DNA of 64,000 bases, taken from positions 62,001-126,000 of the forward strand of contig CAKUZD010000006.1 of NCBI GenBank assembly GCA_934718275.1. The letters run 5' to 3'. Below, in pieces: positions 7,783-16,904 of the stretch. How positions within the stretch are numbered: the first letter of the stretch is position 1; every line of letters begins with the position of its first letter. The DNA comes from an uncultured Candidatus Melainabacteria bacterium (GTDB lineage Bacteria; Cyanobacteriota; Vampirovibrionia; Gastranaerophilales; Gastranaerophilaceae). The notes under the pieces were generated by a model that was not told the DNA's origin, ran no database searches, and worked only from the letters and a program-made list of their open reading frames with translations. The translations under genes were made by a program, and so were the position numbers.

Positions 7783-8343
7783 ATGGAACTTGAAGAACTA
7801 TTTTTGTTCGGTGAAGAAAAGATGGAAAAATCTATTACTCAGCTTCACAGAGAATTTGGCTCTATTCGTTCAGGTAGAGCTAATCCGATGATTTTGGATA
7901 AAGTTTTGGTTGATTATTATGGAGCTCCTACTCCATTGAGACAGATGTCACAAGTGTCTGTTCAGGATGGAACAACTTTGGTAATTACTCCTTATGATAA
8001 ATCAATTTTAAAAGAAATTGAAAAAGCAATTATTAAAGCTGAAATTGGGATTACGCCGAATAGTGATGGTATTTGTATCCGTTTGCCATTCCCTCCTTTA
8101 ACAGAAGAAAGAAGACGTGAAACTGCTAAAGAAGTTAAGAAAATTGGCGAGGAAGCAAAAGTTGCTATTAGAAATATTCGCCGAGACATGACTGATGAGT
8201 TGAAAAAAGTAGAAAAAAGCGAAAATCTTCCTGAAGATACAGTTAAAGATAATCAAGATAAAATTCAAAAATTGACTGATAAATATACAGGTATTATTGA
8301 TAAAGCTGTAACTGACAAAGAAAAAGAGGTTATGACAGTATAA
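7783..8343 (+). CDS. frr: Ribosome recycling factor
   Basis: RRF splits post-termination ribosomes together with EF-G. The 186-residue protein has the family length and landmarks: the SIRSGRANPMILDKVLVDYYG segment at about 26-46 (the tip of the L-shaped three-helix domain) and the C-terminal helix with RRDMTDELKKVEK. AGAGG stands 6 bases before the ATG. Its stop overlaps cdsA by one base (TAATG). Confidence 0.97.
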   Translation: MELEELFLFGEEKMEKSITQLHREFGSIRSGRANPMILDKVLVDYYGAPTPLRQMSQVSVQDGTTLVITPYDKSILKEIEKAIIKAEIGITPNSDGICIRLPFPPLTEERRRETAKEVKKIGEEAKVAIRNIRRDMTDELKKVEKSENLPEDTVKDNQDKIQKLTDKYTGIIDKAVTDKEKEVMTV

Positions 8344-9221
8344 TGGATGAAAAAAAAGGCTTGAATAAAAACGCAACCAGAATGTTAACAGGTTTTATTA
8401 TGGGAACAATTGCCATGGGCTGTATTATGCTTGGTGGTGTTGCTCTCTTGATATTACTTGCGTTAATAATTTATTTTGCATCAAAAGAATATGTAAAAAT
8501 ATTGGAACACAAAGGTTTTTATCCAAGCCTTAAAATCATCCTAGTTGCAGAAGCCTTGTTAGCTGTGATAACATATTTTGATAGAGTTGAATATGTTGCA
8601 TCTGCATTAATTTTATGCACGTTTATGGCATTTATGTGGGTATTGTTCAGAGGCCGACAACCATATATTGCAAATGTTGCAACTACTATTTTAGGTTTTG
8701 TGTACTGCGGGTATTTCCCTCTCCACTTGCAATTATTGAGAGATATGCACTCAACACAATATCATGATGGTCTTGGTTTTGTTGTAATGATGTTTACCTC
8801 AATCTTGTTAACAGATGTGGGTTGTTATTATGCGGGGACAAAACTTGGAAAACATAAGTTGGCACCTGTTGTAAGCCCAAATAAGACAATAGAAGGTTCT
8901 ATCGGAGGGGCAATTTGTGCAATAGTTGGTGCTGGTGTTGTAGGATTGTTTATTTCGAAAGTTTATATATTAGATATTAAATGGTATGTTCCACTATGTG
9001 CAGGATTGTTATGTACAGTATTTGCTCAAATAGGAGATTTGTGTGAATCATTACTGAAGCGTGATGCGGGAGTTAAAGATTCCGGAAATTCTTTACCCGG
9101 ACATGGTGGATTTTTAGACAGGACTGACAGTTTTATCTTTACTATTCCTGTAATGTATTACTTCTGTAAGTATTTTGTCTTTTCAAATGATATAGTGAAC
9201 TTTTTTAAAGGGTTGTTTTAG
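8343..9221 (+). CDS. cdsA: Phosphatidate cytidylyltransferase
   Basis: CdsA makes CDP-diacylglycerol, the branch point of phospholipid synthesis, in the inner membrane. The 292-residue protein has about seven or eight hydrophobic helices and the C-terminal family signature LLKRDAGVKDSGNSLPGHGG followed by FLDRTDS, which holds the metal-binding Asp residues. It is translationally coupled to frr (TAATG) and immediately precedes rnc with no gap. Confidence 0.96.
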   Translation: MDEKKGLNKNATRMLTGFIMGTIAMGCIMLGGVALLILLALIIYFASKEYVKILEHKGFYPSLKIILVAEALLAVITYFDRVEYVASALILCTFMAFMWVLFRGRQPYIANVATTILGFVYCGYFPLHLQLLRDMHSTQYHDGLGFVVMMFTSILLTDVGCYYAGTKLGKHKLAPVVSPNKTIEGSIGGAICAIVGAGVVGLFISKVYILDIKWYVPLCAGLLCTVFAQIGDLCESLLKRDAGVKDSGNSLPGHGGFLDRTDSFIFTIPVMYYFCKYFVFSNDIVNFFKGLF

Positions 9222-9905
9222 ATGAAAGATTTAGAAGAAATTTTTGGTATAAATATTGATAACCCTGATTTCTTCAAAAGGGCATTAACGCATCCTTCTT
9301 ATACAAAAGAGCGAGAACTTGCTTATGTAGAAAACTATGAAAGACTAGAGTTTTTAGGAGATGCTGTCTTAAAATTGGCGGTTTCTGATATCTTGTATAA
9401 AAAATATCCTGATTATACGGAAGGAGATTTGTCAAAAATCCGTTCGATAGTTGTTTCGGACAATACCTTGTCTAAAATTGCAGAAAAAATAGGTTTTTGT
9501 GAATTAATTATATTAGCTAAACATGAGGCTAAACAAGGGTTAGCTCACATTGAATCTGTTTGTGCCTGTGCATTTGAAGCTGTTTTAGGTGCATATTATT
9601 TAGATGGAAAATTTAAACTTGTAATTCAATTTTTGGAAAAAGTTCTTATACCTTATATTGAAGAAGTTGATAAGAATTTTGAAAAATTTAATGCAAAGGC
9701 AATTTTGCAAGAATATACCCAAGGGTTGACGAAAAAGACTCCGGTATATTCTCTTGTTGGGGAAACAGGACCGGCTCATAATAAAACTTTTGAGGTTGAA
9801 GTGGCATATCAGGATAAAGTTATTGCTAAAGGCAGTGGCAAGACTAAAAAAGAGGCCGAGCAGCATGCAGCTTATGAAGCATGTAAAATTTTGGGAGCAA
9901 TATAA
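9222..9905 (+). CDS. rnc: Ribonuclease III
   Basis: RNase III cuts double-stranded RNA in rRNA processing and mRNA decay. The 227-residue protein has the catalytic endonuclease domain with the signature ERLEFLGDAVLKLAVSD at about 41-57, a second acidic site at FEAVLGAYYLDG, and a C-terminal dsRNA-binding domain ending KTKKEAEQHAAYEACK. The start ATG directly follows the cdsA stop. Confidence 0.97.
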   Translation: MKDLEEIFGINIDNPDFFKRALTHPSYTKERELAYVENYERLEFLGDAVLKLAVSDILYKKYPDYTEGDLSKIRSIVVSDNTLSKIAEKIGFCELIILAKHEAKQGLAHIESVCACAFEAVLGAYYLDGKFKLVIQFLEKVLIPYIEEVDKNFEKFNAKAILQEYTQGLTKKTPVYSLVGETGPAHNKTFEVEVAYQDKVIAKGSGKTKKEAEQHAAYEACKILGAI

Positions 9906-9907
9906 TA

Positions 9908-10540
9908 ATGATTTATGTATCACCTTCTATTCTGTCAGCGGATTTTGCAAATTTAGAAAGAGATATAAGACGAATTGAAAATGGAGGAGCTGATTGGGTT
10001 CATGTTGATGTTATGGATGGACATTTTGTGCCAAATATAACTATTGGAATTCCTGTTATTGCATCTATTCGTAAAATAACAAAATTGCCTTTGGATGTTC
10101 ATTTAATGATTGAAAACCCGGAAAAATATGTTAAAGCATTTGTTGAAGCAGGGGCTGATATTTTAACTTTTCATTATGAATGCGGTTCTGATATTCAAAA
10201 AACTATAGATTTAATTAAATCTTTTGGGATAAAAACAGGATTATCAATAAAGCCACAAACTCCTCCTGAAAATATTTTACCTTATTTAAAAGATTTAGAT
10301 TTAGTATTAGTGATGACAGTGGAGCCTGGGTTTGGCGGACAAAAATTTATGAAAGAATGTGCAGAAAAAATTCCTGTTATTAAAAATAATGCTCCTAATA
10401 ATTTGATTATTCAAGTTGATGGTGGAATAAATGCTGAAACAGCAAGAATTTGCACATCTTACGGTGCAAATTCTTTAGTTGCGGGTAGTTATATTTATAA
10501 ATCTTGTGATATACAGGCTGCTATAAAATCTTTACGCTAG
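9908..10540 (+). CDS. rpe: Ribulose-phosphate 3-epimerase
   Basis: Interconverts ribulose-5-phosphate and xylulose-5-phosphate in the pentose phosphate pathway. The 210-residue TIM barrel has the metal-binding and catalytic motifs SPSILSADF, VDVMDGHFVPN, DVHLMI, EPGFGGQKF and QVDGGIN. It is the last gene of the pyrH-frr-cdsA-rnc run, and its 3' end overlaps the convergent gene at 10532 by 9 bp. Confidence 0.97.
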   Translation: MIYVSPSILSADFANLERDIRRIENGGADWVHVDVMDGHFVPNITIGIPVIASIRKITKLPLDVHLMIENPEKYVKAFVEAGADILTFHYECGSDIQKTIDLIKSFGIKTGLSIKPQTPPENILPYLKDLDLVLVMTVEPGFGGQKFMKECAEKIPVIKNNAPNNLIIQVDGGINAETARICTSYGANSLVAGSYIYKSCDIQAAIKSLR

Positions 10541-11035
10541 ACCTTTTCTAGCTTTCCGTTTTCTGATTTCTTCCGGATCTGTAGTTAATGCTGGGTCTGC
10601 AAGGGTGAGTGTGTTTTGGTCTGATTCTTCTATTGTATCCTGAGGTTTTACATCTCCTGCTTGGCCCGGAGTTGCATTCATGAAGATATTATTTCTTTCA
10701 GGTGGTGCCTCAGAAATTTTGGCAGGATTTTTTACAGCATCGGGTTCTTCTGTTTGTACAGGTCTTTCTTCTTCAGGGGATGTAAGCCCGACTTCTTCCG
10801 GAGGTATTCCAAGTTTGTCAAGAGCTTCTAACCCAATGTCTCCGTCAACTTGTTCATAAGTTACGTCATCAGGTATTTTGGCGAATGCAGCCATTTGTTG
10901 AGCCCAAGTTACAATTTCAGTTGGTATATCTTCGCCTTTACTCTTTTCTTCTATAATTTCTTCTGCGGTTAATTTTTTCCATCTTAGTGCGTCTATATTA
11001 TTGGTTCCGCCTGTAACACTCATTGAATCTGCCAT
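10532..11035 (-). CDS. Acidic protein of unknown function
   Basis: 167 residues with no family I recognise. The first 90 residues are partly ordered (RWKKLTAEEIIEEKSKGEDI and VDGDIGLEALDKLGIPPEEVG), while the rest is Pro/Glu/Asp-rich and likely disordered, ending in a basic R-K-R-K-A-R-K tail. No signal peptide or membrane segment. AAGGAG is well placed before the ATG. It is convergent and overlapping with rpe, which is unusual but compatible with both being real. Confidence 0.65.
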   Translation of the reverse strand: MADSMSVTGGTNNIDALRWKKLTAEEIIEEKSKGEDIPTEIVTWAQQMAAFAKIPDDVTYEQVDGDIGLEALDKLGIPPEEVGLTSPEEERPVQTEEPDAVKNPAKISEAPPERNNIFMNATPGQAGDVKPQDTIEESDQNTLTLADPALTTDPEEIRKRKARKGLA

Positions 11036-11212
11036 TAATTTTCTCCTTTCATATACTTATTTATTGACGGAATTTAATGGTAAAAACTTTGAACTTTGTA
11101 AACAAATGTAACAAAACTTATGTAAATCATATATAAAAAGTCAATAAATTTAGATAAAAATTTTTTATATAAGTGTGAGAGCTAAATAAAGAAATAGAGA
11201 GGTTAAAAGGCT

Positions 11213-11389
11213 ATGGCAACTATGCTTTTATTTTCAAATACAGTTACAGATACATATAAAGAGACTTCAGAAGCTGTTAATGCGGTTGATTTAAATAAAA
11301 GATATGTCGTTAAAAAGACTTTGGTGGACATGATGAAACAGTCATTTTTCCACGGGGCAAGCAGATTTGGTACAAATTTTATTGCATAA
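11213..11389 (+). CDS. Small 58-residue protein of unknown function
   Basis: The frame from ATG 11213 to TAA 11389 encodes a 58-residue basic protein with no membrane segment (TDTYKETSEAVNAVDLNKRY, then MKQSFFHGASRFGTNF). A modest ribosome site (AAAAGG) lies 2-6 bases upstream, and a strong terminator follows at 11484. No homologous family comes to mind. The longer antisense frame over the same bases lacks a ribosome site and looks like a shadow. Confidence 0.5.
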   Translation: MATMLLFSNTVTDTYKETSEAVNAVDLNKRYVVKKTLVDMMKQSFFHGASRFGTNFIA

Positions 11390-11483
11390 GACATTAAAAA
11401 AGTTGTTGGAAAATCGATAGGCTAATTAAGGAATAGAAATCAATAGGAATAGAATAGGAAAATTTTTTAGGATAGGAATTACA

Positions 11484-11514
11484 AAGACCGGTTGGAAACC
11501 GGTCTTATTTTTTT
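11484..11514. terminator. Bidirectional rho-independent terminator
   Basis: AAGACCGGTT-GGA-AACCGGTCTT forms a perfect 10-bp stem followed by ATTTTTTT on the plus strand. It sits between two convergent small genes and probably serves both. Confidence 0.9.
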
Positions 11515-11535
11515 ATGAATATGTATTATGTGTTT

Positions 11536-11733
11536 TTAAAAATTATTTTGAATAGTATCTTGAGTTTCTTGTTTATTTTGTTTGTCAGCATCAAAGAATT
11601 TATTTATTGTTTTTTCGTTTCGAATAGCGTTCATAGCTTCGTCTTGTGCATTATTTTTTGCGCCGGTAAAATCAATGTTAAAGTATGCCCATACGCCGGC
11701 TGCAATTAATAATAGAATAATAATCCATTTCAT
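11536..11733 (-). CDS. Small single-pass membrane or secreted protein
   Basis: 65 residues. A hydrophobic stretch at about 2-20 (WIIILLLIAAGVWAYF) is followed by a polar, Asn/Gln/Lys-rich tail. A GAGAGG ribosome site stands 7 bases before the ATG, and the preceding terminator fits this orientation. No family is recognised; it could be an anchored peptide or a signal-bearing small protein. Confidence 0.6.
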   Translation of the reverse strand: MKWIIILLLIAAGVWAYFNIDFTGAKNNAQDEAMNAIRNEKTINKFFDADKQNKQETQDTIQNNF

Positions 11734-11860
11734 AATAAAATCCTCTCATTTTTACAACACGAGTATTCTATAATTTTTTGTCCTATAAAAAATCAGATTT
11801 ATGGTTGATTTTTACAAAACATTAGGTTTATTGTATTATCAAAAAAAGAGGTGTTCATAT

Positions 11861-12346
11861 ATGGATGAAAAAAAAATAGATAATATGCCCTATGTCGGAA
11901 ATGTTTTTTACAAATTAGGGGATACTGCAAGGGTTTCTGAATTGATGGCAAGAAATTATTACAAAACGTATATTGATGGTAATGAACAGATGTTGGAGCT
12001 TGATGAATTTAAAATATTGTCTCATATTTTAGATAATTCGGATTTGTCTCAAAATGATATTTCAAAACTTGTTTATAAAGGGAAAGCTCATGTTGGTAAA
12101 ATTTTGAACAGTATGGAAAAAAAAGGATATATTACTCGTATTGTTTGCAAAAGAAAGAATATATTGATAAAGCATACTAGTTTAACAGAAATAGGATTGC
12201 GTCTTTATAAAAATACCGATGATAAATATAGAGAAATTGCTATGCATACTTTAAACGATTTTTCTAACGAGGATATTATTGTATTAGGAAAATTGTTAGA
12301 TAAACTTAAGGAAAAAATCTTATTAACAAATAAAATATATTTTTAA
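11861..12346 (+). CDS. MarR-family transcriptional regulator
   Basis: 161 residues from ATG 11861, chosen because AGAGGTG lies 7-8 bases upstream; an earlier in-frame start at 11801 lacks one. The MarR winged helix is visible: DEFKILSHILDNSDLSQNDISK, the recognition helix KGKAHVGKILNSMEKKGYI, and a wing with RKNILIKHTSLTEIG. MarR proteins are dimeric repressors, often responding to small phenolic ligands and often controlling an adjacent gene. The convergent neighbour is an exported deaminase-like gene; there is no obvious divergent target. Confidence 0.85.
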   Translation: MDEKKIDNMPYVGNVFYKLGDTARVSELMARNYYKTYIDGNEQMLELDEFKILSHILDNSDLSQNDISKLVYKGKAHVGKILNSMEKKGYITRIVCKRKNILIKHTSLTEIGLRLYKNTDDKYREIAMHTLNDFSNEDIIVLGKLLDKLKEKILLTNKIYF

Positions 12347-12392
12347 GTTTATAAAAATGTTGGAGTTTGAGTTACATAGCTGTTTTAAATTT

Positions 12393-13451
12393 TTAGTTGT
12401 AGTTTAAATTTTTAGGTTCTTCTGCTTCTCTGATTATATTATAAATTCCTTCAATTTCTTTTTCTGTCATACCTTGTTCACATCTTGCAGAATACACTCC
12501 GGATTCTGCCATAAAATACATTACATAAATCTTGTTTTGCTCTCCCCTGATATTGATATTTACACTATTTTTAAGAGTATATGTTTTGTTGTTTGAGTAT
12601 TTGTTATAATCTCCGCTATTATCACCATTGTTACTTTCATCAAATCCTTTTCTGACGGTTACAGTTCTATGTTCATCAAGAGGGTAAGAGATTTCAAAAA
12701 TTCCTTTCATAGCTCTAATTGTATAATTTGATAGAGACAGAGGAAAATTAAATCCTGCAACTTCCCTGCCGCATTTAAAATCAGTGTTACACTCTGTCCA
12801 AGGGTTTGGCATCCCGATTAATTTTTCTTCTCTAGATGGTTTGTAGATTTCTTTCCCGCTATTTACATAATCCTGTAGGACTTTTTCTCCTGTTGTTTTT
12901 TCAATATTTCCGTAAACAGTAATTCCTCGTTTTTTAAATTCTTTAATCCAGTTAGGTTTATAGCCTTCATCAAAGCCTGTAATTCTTTCAACATCTTTAG
13001 ATGGAACACCAAAATAAATCGTTTTAATTCCTGACCACATAAGTGCTCCTGCACACATTATACAAGGTTCTGCATTTATATATATTGTCAAATTTTGTGG
13101 AGATAAATCATACTGTTTGTACATCTCAAATACTTTTTTTAGAGTGTTAATTTCTGCATGGTATAAAGCGCAATTGTCCTCTACAACGCTGTTCGATGAT
13201 GCTACTACAAAGTTCCCGTTTTCGTCATATATTTCAGCATAAAATGGACCTTTGCCATTTTTTACTCCTTCTGCTGTCTTTTGATATACATTTGTCATTA
13301 TGTTTTTTGCTTTTTCTAAATCAGTTTTCTTGATTGGTGAATTTGCGGTTATTTCCATTTTGTGTAAAGTTTTAATAGAATATATTTCTTCAGCAAAACA
13401 TGTAGTTGATGTAAGTGCTACAAGTAATATTGAAACAAATATTTTTTTCAT
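12393..13451 (-). CDS. Exported cytidine/guanine-deaminase-like protein with extra C-terminal domain
   Basis: 352 residues from ATG 13451, which has AGGAGA 6 bases upstream. A signal peptide (MKKIFVSILLVAL, cleavage near T-C-F-A, residue 20) precedes a zinc deaminase domain at about 40-200: HAE at residues 98-100 and AEPCIMCAGAL with Cys 130 and 133, plus MWSGIKTIYFGV as in guanine deaminases and tRNA adenosine deaminases. The last 140 residues form a separate Cys-containing, beta-rich domain that I do not recognise. These deaminases are normally cytoplasmic, so export is odd. Nucleobase scavenging in the periplasm or a secreted activity are possibilities; substrate cannot be read from sequence. 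Confidence 0.8.
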   Translation of the reverse strand: MKKIFVSILLVALTSTTCFAEEIYSIKTLHKMEITANSPIKKTDLEKAKNIMTNVYQKTAEGVKNGKGPFYAEIYDENGNFVVASSNSVVEDNCALYHAEINTLKKVFEMYKQYDLSPQNLTIYINAEPCIMCAGALMWSGIKTIYFGVPSKDVERITGFDEGYKPNWIKEFKKRGITVYGNIEKTTGEKVLQDYVNSGKEIYKPSREEKLIGMPNPWTECNTDFKCGREVAGFNFPLSLSNYTIRAMKGIFEISYPLDEHRTVTVRKGFDESNNGDNSGDYNKYSNNKTYTLKNSVNINIRGEQNKIYVMYFMAESGVYSARCEQGMTEKEIEGIYNIIREAEEPKNLNYN

Positions 13452-13593
13452 GATTTTCTCCTGTTCAAAAATTTTTCTCCAAAATTTTAGCAAAACAAAT
13501 TTCTTTTTGCAAGAATTTGCTATTATTGCAAATTTTAATAGAACTTCTTATTAAGCAACATATTACTCAAAGTTGCGAGTACTCGTTAAAACA

Positions 13594-13624
13594 GCAAAAA
13601 AAAGAACCCGTTAAGGGTTCTTTT
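13594..13624 (-). terminator. Terminator of the tRNA-Asp transcript
   Basis: AAAGAACCC-GTTAA-GGGTTCTTT forms a 9-bp stem; on the minus strand it is followed by a long T run. It lies directly after the minus-strand tRNA gene. Confidence 0.85.
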
Positions 13625-13629
13625 AATAA

Positions 13630-13707
13630 TGGCGGGAACGACGAGGCTCGAACTCGCGACCTCATGCGTGACAGGCATGCGCTCTAACCAAACTGAGCTA
13701 CGCTCCC
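13630..13707 (-). tRNA. tRNA-Asp (GTC)
   Basis: Read on the minus strand: acceptor GGGAGCG paired with CGTTCCC, D-arm GCTC/GAGC, anticodon stem CATGC/GCATG with loop CTGTCAC giving anticodon GTC, T-arm GTCGC-GAGTTCGAGC type, discriminator G and an encoded CCA end. It is a stand-alone transcription unit with its own terminator. Confidence 0.96.
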
Positions 13708-13855
13708 ATATTCTATTGTCAAGTCTCTCGACAAGTTCTATTATAATATGCTAAATTTTTTTTTGCAATACTTTTATTGAAAATTTTTATAAAAGTGTAA
13801 ATATTTGTAATGACGGTATCAAAAAATTTTTTTATGTTTGTTTAGAACTATTGTC

Positions 13856-14611
13856 ATGGATAATAATAGTTTATCAAGTAATATTACTTTTACTTCTCGT
13901 TGTTCTCAAATTAGAGACGCTCAGTGGGTTTGTCGAAAAGTTCGTTCTTTTCCACATATTTCTACAACTTATTGGAATGCAAATGTAGTAAAATTGGCCG
14001 AGCAAAATTTTGAAATTTATGACCGCTTTATGCATCAATCTCAGGTTAATAGGTATATTCCTAAAGACCCGCATGCGATAAAGTGTGTCAAAATTTTTTC
14101 TTGGTATAAAAGACTTGTAAAAAATATTAGTAAAGCTCGAAGAGAATGGGATGTCGGTGGTAATAATTCTTACAGAAGGGTTAATAATATTTTAGGACAA
14201 TTTAGGTATGAAAAGCTTGGAAATTGTGGGGAAGATGCGTATTTGGCAGCTTCTATTCTTAAAATGAATGGAGTTGAAAATGCTTGTGTTGCAACGTTGA
14301 AGGCAGATGGTGATGTGCAAGATCATGTTGTGTGTTTGTTTAATAAGGATGGTTCTCAATTTGATAATGAAAATTTGAAAAAAACTATTATTATTGACCC
14401 TTGGCTTGGTGTTGTTGATTTTGCATCAAATATGTCGGTCAAATATAAAAATTTATTTTTGGAAAAGTTTGGAGGGCTAACAGAAAATTCAAATATTTCT
14501 TTTCAAAAATATGATGATGTAGATTTTTCAGAACGTGAATTACGTTTTTTGAAATTAAGTCATCCAAATTTATGTTTCCCTACAAATTCAAAGAAAAAGT
14601 TTATGCAATAA
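13856..14611 (+). CDS. Papain/transglutaminase-like cysteine protease, candidate effector
   Basis: About 251 residues from ATG 13856; no clear Shine-Dalgarno, and a TTG 18 bases upstream is an alternative. A Cys-His-Asp triad in the right order and spacing is visible: GNCGEDAYLA (Cys 124), QDHVVCLF (His 157) and IIIDPWLGVVDF (Asp 181). This N-C-G-E / D-H-V / I-D-P-W pattern is typical of transglutaminase-like and effector cysteine proteases or deamidases. The N terminus holds SSNITFTSRCSQIRDAQ, a motif resembling the N termini of the proteins at 47669 and 48148. There is no classical signal peptide. Function as a secreted protease is an inference. Confidence 0.7.
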   Translation: MDNNSLSSNITFTSRCSQIRDAQWVCRKVRSFPHISTTYWNANVVKLAEQNFEIYDRFMHQSQVNRYIPKDPHAIKCVKIFSWYKRLVKNISKARREWDVGGNNSYRRVNNILGQFRYEKLGNCGEDAYLAASILKMNGVENACVATLKADGDVQDHVVCLFNKDGSQFDNENLKKTIIIDPWLGVVDFASNMSVKYKNLFLEKFGGLTENSNISFQKYDDVDFSERELRFLKLSHPNLCFPTNSKKKFMQ

Positions 14612-14674
14612 AGAATAACAAAGAGCTTCTATAGTAGAAACTCTTTGTTAAATATTTCAATTCTGCATTTGTCT

Positions 14675-16393
14675 TTATTTATATAATGGAGCAAGTTTTG
14701 CGGATTGCTGCGGAATAACTCCTTCTTCAATTGATTGATAAACTCTGTAATCGATTGTAGGGAAGCAATTATCTATATTTTCGATTTCGCTTAATTTTGC
14801 TTCATCAATATTTCCACTTTCAATCATATCGCAAATTGTTTCAAATCTGTCAACATGCTCTCTAAATCTATCGGTTGCATAATCCTTTGCCTGCCAAGTT
14901 GTAATCAAGAAAGGCCAATCAGAACTTTGCAATAATAGATTTTCTCTAGCCATTTGTTTTAATGCTCTTAATAGAAGTTTGTCTTCCGGAATTTCAGAGT
15001 ATTTATCTGCAATTGCACAAATACGTTTTTCGCAAGCATGGATAATTGGCCACATCCATTCCGTCAAGTGATTGTTCCATACGTAGAAGTGTCCGCCTTG
15101 TCCCCAAGAACTTTCCGGAATTTGGATAGCTTCTTTTGGAGGGTGAGAATGAACATATTCTCCTGCAGTCATTCTTTCTACTTCAGGAAGGTATGTGTTG
15201 AATTTTTTGATTACTTGCTTGATGAATTCTACTCCCTCAAACCACCAATGGCCAAATAATTCGGTGTCAAATGAAACCATTACCAAACCTTCTTTTCCGG
15301 TTGCTTTTTTGTAATCATTTAACATGTGATATATTAACGTTGTGTAATGATCAGAGTTTTCATTTACTTTGTTAAGAGCTAATACCGGATCATATAACAT
15401 TTTGTCACCTAAATCTGTTTTAGGCGAAGTAATTCTCCAATAATGCATGCCAGATTTAGCATCTTTTCTATGAAATTCTCTGTATACACCATCCCCAGGG
15501 TAGCCGTCTGCTGCTGACCATACTTGGTAGCCGGCTCTTTCGTTTCTTCCCATTACTGCAACTTGTGCATCAGGTAACCAATAAGCAGAATACGTATCGT
15601 AACCTGTAGCAGGTCTGTCAGGAAGCGGAATATACTCAATATTTCCGTATACTCCTATTACACGTCTGTTTCCAATTGAATTTCCACCTTCAATTACGTG
15701 TGATTCAGTAAAGAAATATTCAATATCATTATTTTGAAGGGTTACTTCAATAGCCGGACGCCAATGTTTTTTGCCATCTTTGCCAACATATTCATATCCT
15801 TGTCTATATGCGCATTCAGGTAACCAACATCCACATGCTTTTTTGCCAAACAATCTTTTAGTTGTATCAGAGCCAACTTTGAATTGAGCATTCAAGTTGC
15901 TATCAGTTGCTAATAACGGAGAAAATCCGTGAGTTGCCCCTGAAGTTGTAATTTCGATACATCCGAGTTCCTGAAATTTTTTGAATTGAGCAATCAAGTC
16001 CATGCCGTATTTGTTGACAAAAGAATCTTTTATGTTTGAAAACCAATCAAAATAATATTTTGCTAAATATTTTAAATGTTGAGAATGAGGCACTTTGGGA
16101 TCGGGATATCTATCCAAATCCTTAGATACCTGCGCAATTCTGGAATCAACATATTTTACAAAACCTTCTTTAAGGTGTTCGTCATTAAGTTGTTCTGCAA
16201 GAATTGGTGTAATACCTACTGTTAACTTAGCTTTAATTCCTTCGTCATATAATTCAGAAATTGCATTCAACAAAGGAATATAAGTTTCTGCCATACATTC
16301 ATAAAGGTTTTCTTCCCCGAAAGGCCACATGCCGGCTTTTCTATAATAAGGAAGGTGGCTATGTAACATAAATACGAATTGTCCTACTGACAT
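14675..16393 (-). CDS. GH57 family 1,4-alpha-glucan branching enzyme (DUF1957-type)
   Basis: A 572-residue glycoside hydrolase 57. The start at 16393 is preferred because GGAGG lies 5 bases upstream; an ATG four codons earlier overlaps that site. Family motifs: FMLHSHLPYYRKAGMWPFGE at the start, GATHGFSP, the CWLPECAYRQG motif with the catalytic Glu, and VMVSFDTELFGHWWFEG with a conserved Asp, followed by the DUF1957 C-terminal helical part. It forms alpha-1,6 branches in glycogen or alpha-glucan, as in Thermus and Cyanobacteria. It stands alone between unrelated genes. Confidence 0.92.
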   Translation of the reverse strand: MSVGQFVFMLHSHLPYYRKAGMWPFGEENLYECMAETYIPLLNAISELYDEGIKAKLTVGITPILAEQLNDEHLKEGFVKYVDSRIAQVSKDLDRYPDPKVPHSQHLKYLAKYYFDWFSNIKDSFVNKYGMDLIAQFKKFQELGCIEITTSGATHGFSPLLATDSNLNAQFKVGSDTTKRLFGKKACGCWLPECAYRQGYEYVGKDGKKHWRPAIEVTLQNNDIEYFFTESHVIEGGNSIGNRRVIGVYGNIEYIPLPDRPATGYDTYSAYWLPDAQVAVMGRNERAGYQVWSAADGYPGDGVYREFHRKDAKSGMHYWRITSPKTDLGDKMLYDPVLALNKVNENSDHYTTLIYHMLNDYKKATGKEGLVMVSFDTELFGHWWFEGVEFIKQVIKKFNTYLPEVERMTAGEYVHSHPPKEAIQIPESSWGQGGHFYVWNNHLTEWMWPIIHACEKRICAIADKYSEIPEDKLLLRALKQMARENLLLQSSDWPFLITTWQAKDYATDRFREHVDRFETICDMIESGNIDEAKLSEIENIDNCFPTIDYRVYQSIEEGVIPQQSAKLAPLYK

Positions 16394-16574
16394 TTGTGCC
16401 TCCATATCTTATTTAAACGAATTATTATATAACTATAATTCTTACTTATATATTATTTATACCACAAATGTCTAAAAAAAATAATCCTTAAGAACTAATT
16501 CTTGTGTGTAATTGTTACAAATATTTACAGTAAAAAATAATACTTTGCTATAAATGTAGTAATAGTCTGAAAAT

Positions 16575-16904
16575 TTAGTTTCCAAAGAAAATATCATAAT
16601 TTTCTTCGCCAAAAAGTCTGATTTTAACATTTTTTATGGCTGTGTCAAATTTTTCTGTAGGATGATTAATTTTTTGTGCAAGTTGGCGCATAAATGCATA
16701 TTGCCTAATTTCAATTTCGCCAATATCAAATTCGTCCAGATTCTTTTTTTCTTTTGCTTGCACAACAAAAGTATCTATTGCAGTTTGTAATATTTCAATT
16801 TCTCGTAATATATACTTTTCAATGGGTTGTCCATTTTGTTCTGCGAGCTTAATTTTTTCTTCAAGAAGTTTCAATTCTTGTTCATCCGTCAAATTTTGAG
16901 GCAT
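16575..16904 (-). CDS. Small helical protein of unknown function
   Basis: 109 residues, predicted mostly helical with heptad-like Leu/Ile spacing (LKLLEEKIKLAEQ, then YILREIEILQTAIDTFV). No signal or membrane segment. AGGAG stands 6 bases before the ATG. It lies directly downstream of the calpain-like gene on the same strand with a 96-bp gap, so it could be a partner or immunity-type gene, but nothing in the sequence proves this. Confidence 0.6.
   Translation of the reverse strand: MPQNLTDEQELKLLEEKIKLAEQNGQPIEKYILREIEILQTAIDTFVVQAKEKKNLDEFDIGEIEIRQYAFMRQLAQKINHPTEKFDTAIKNVKIRLFGEENYDIFFGN

Noticed and set aside
11203..11394. 63-codon frame on the minus strand
   Set aside because: It has no ribosome site and lies antisense to the 58-residue ORF, which has one and is followed by a terminator.
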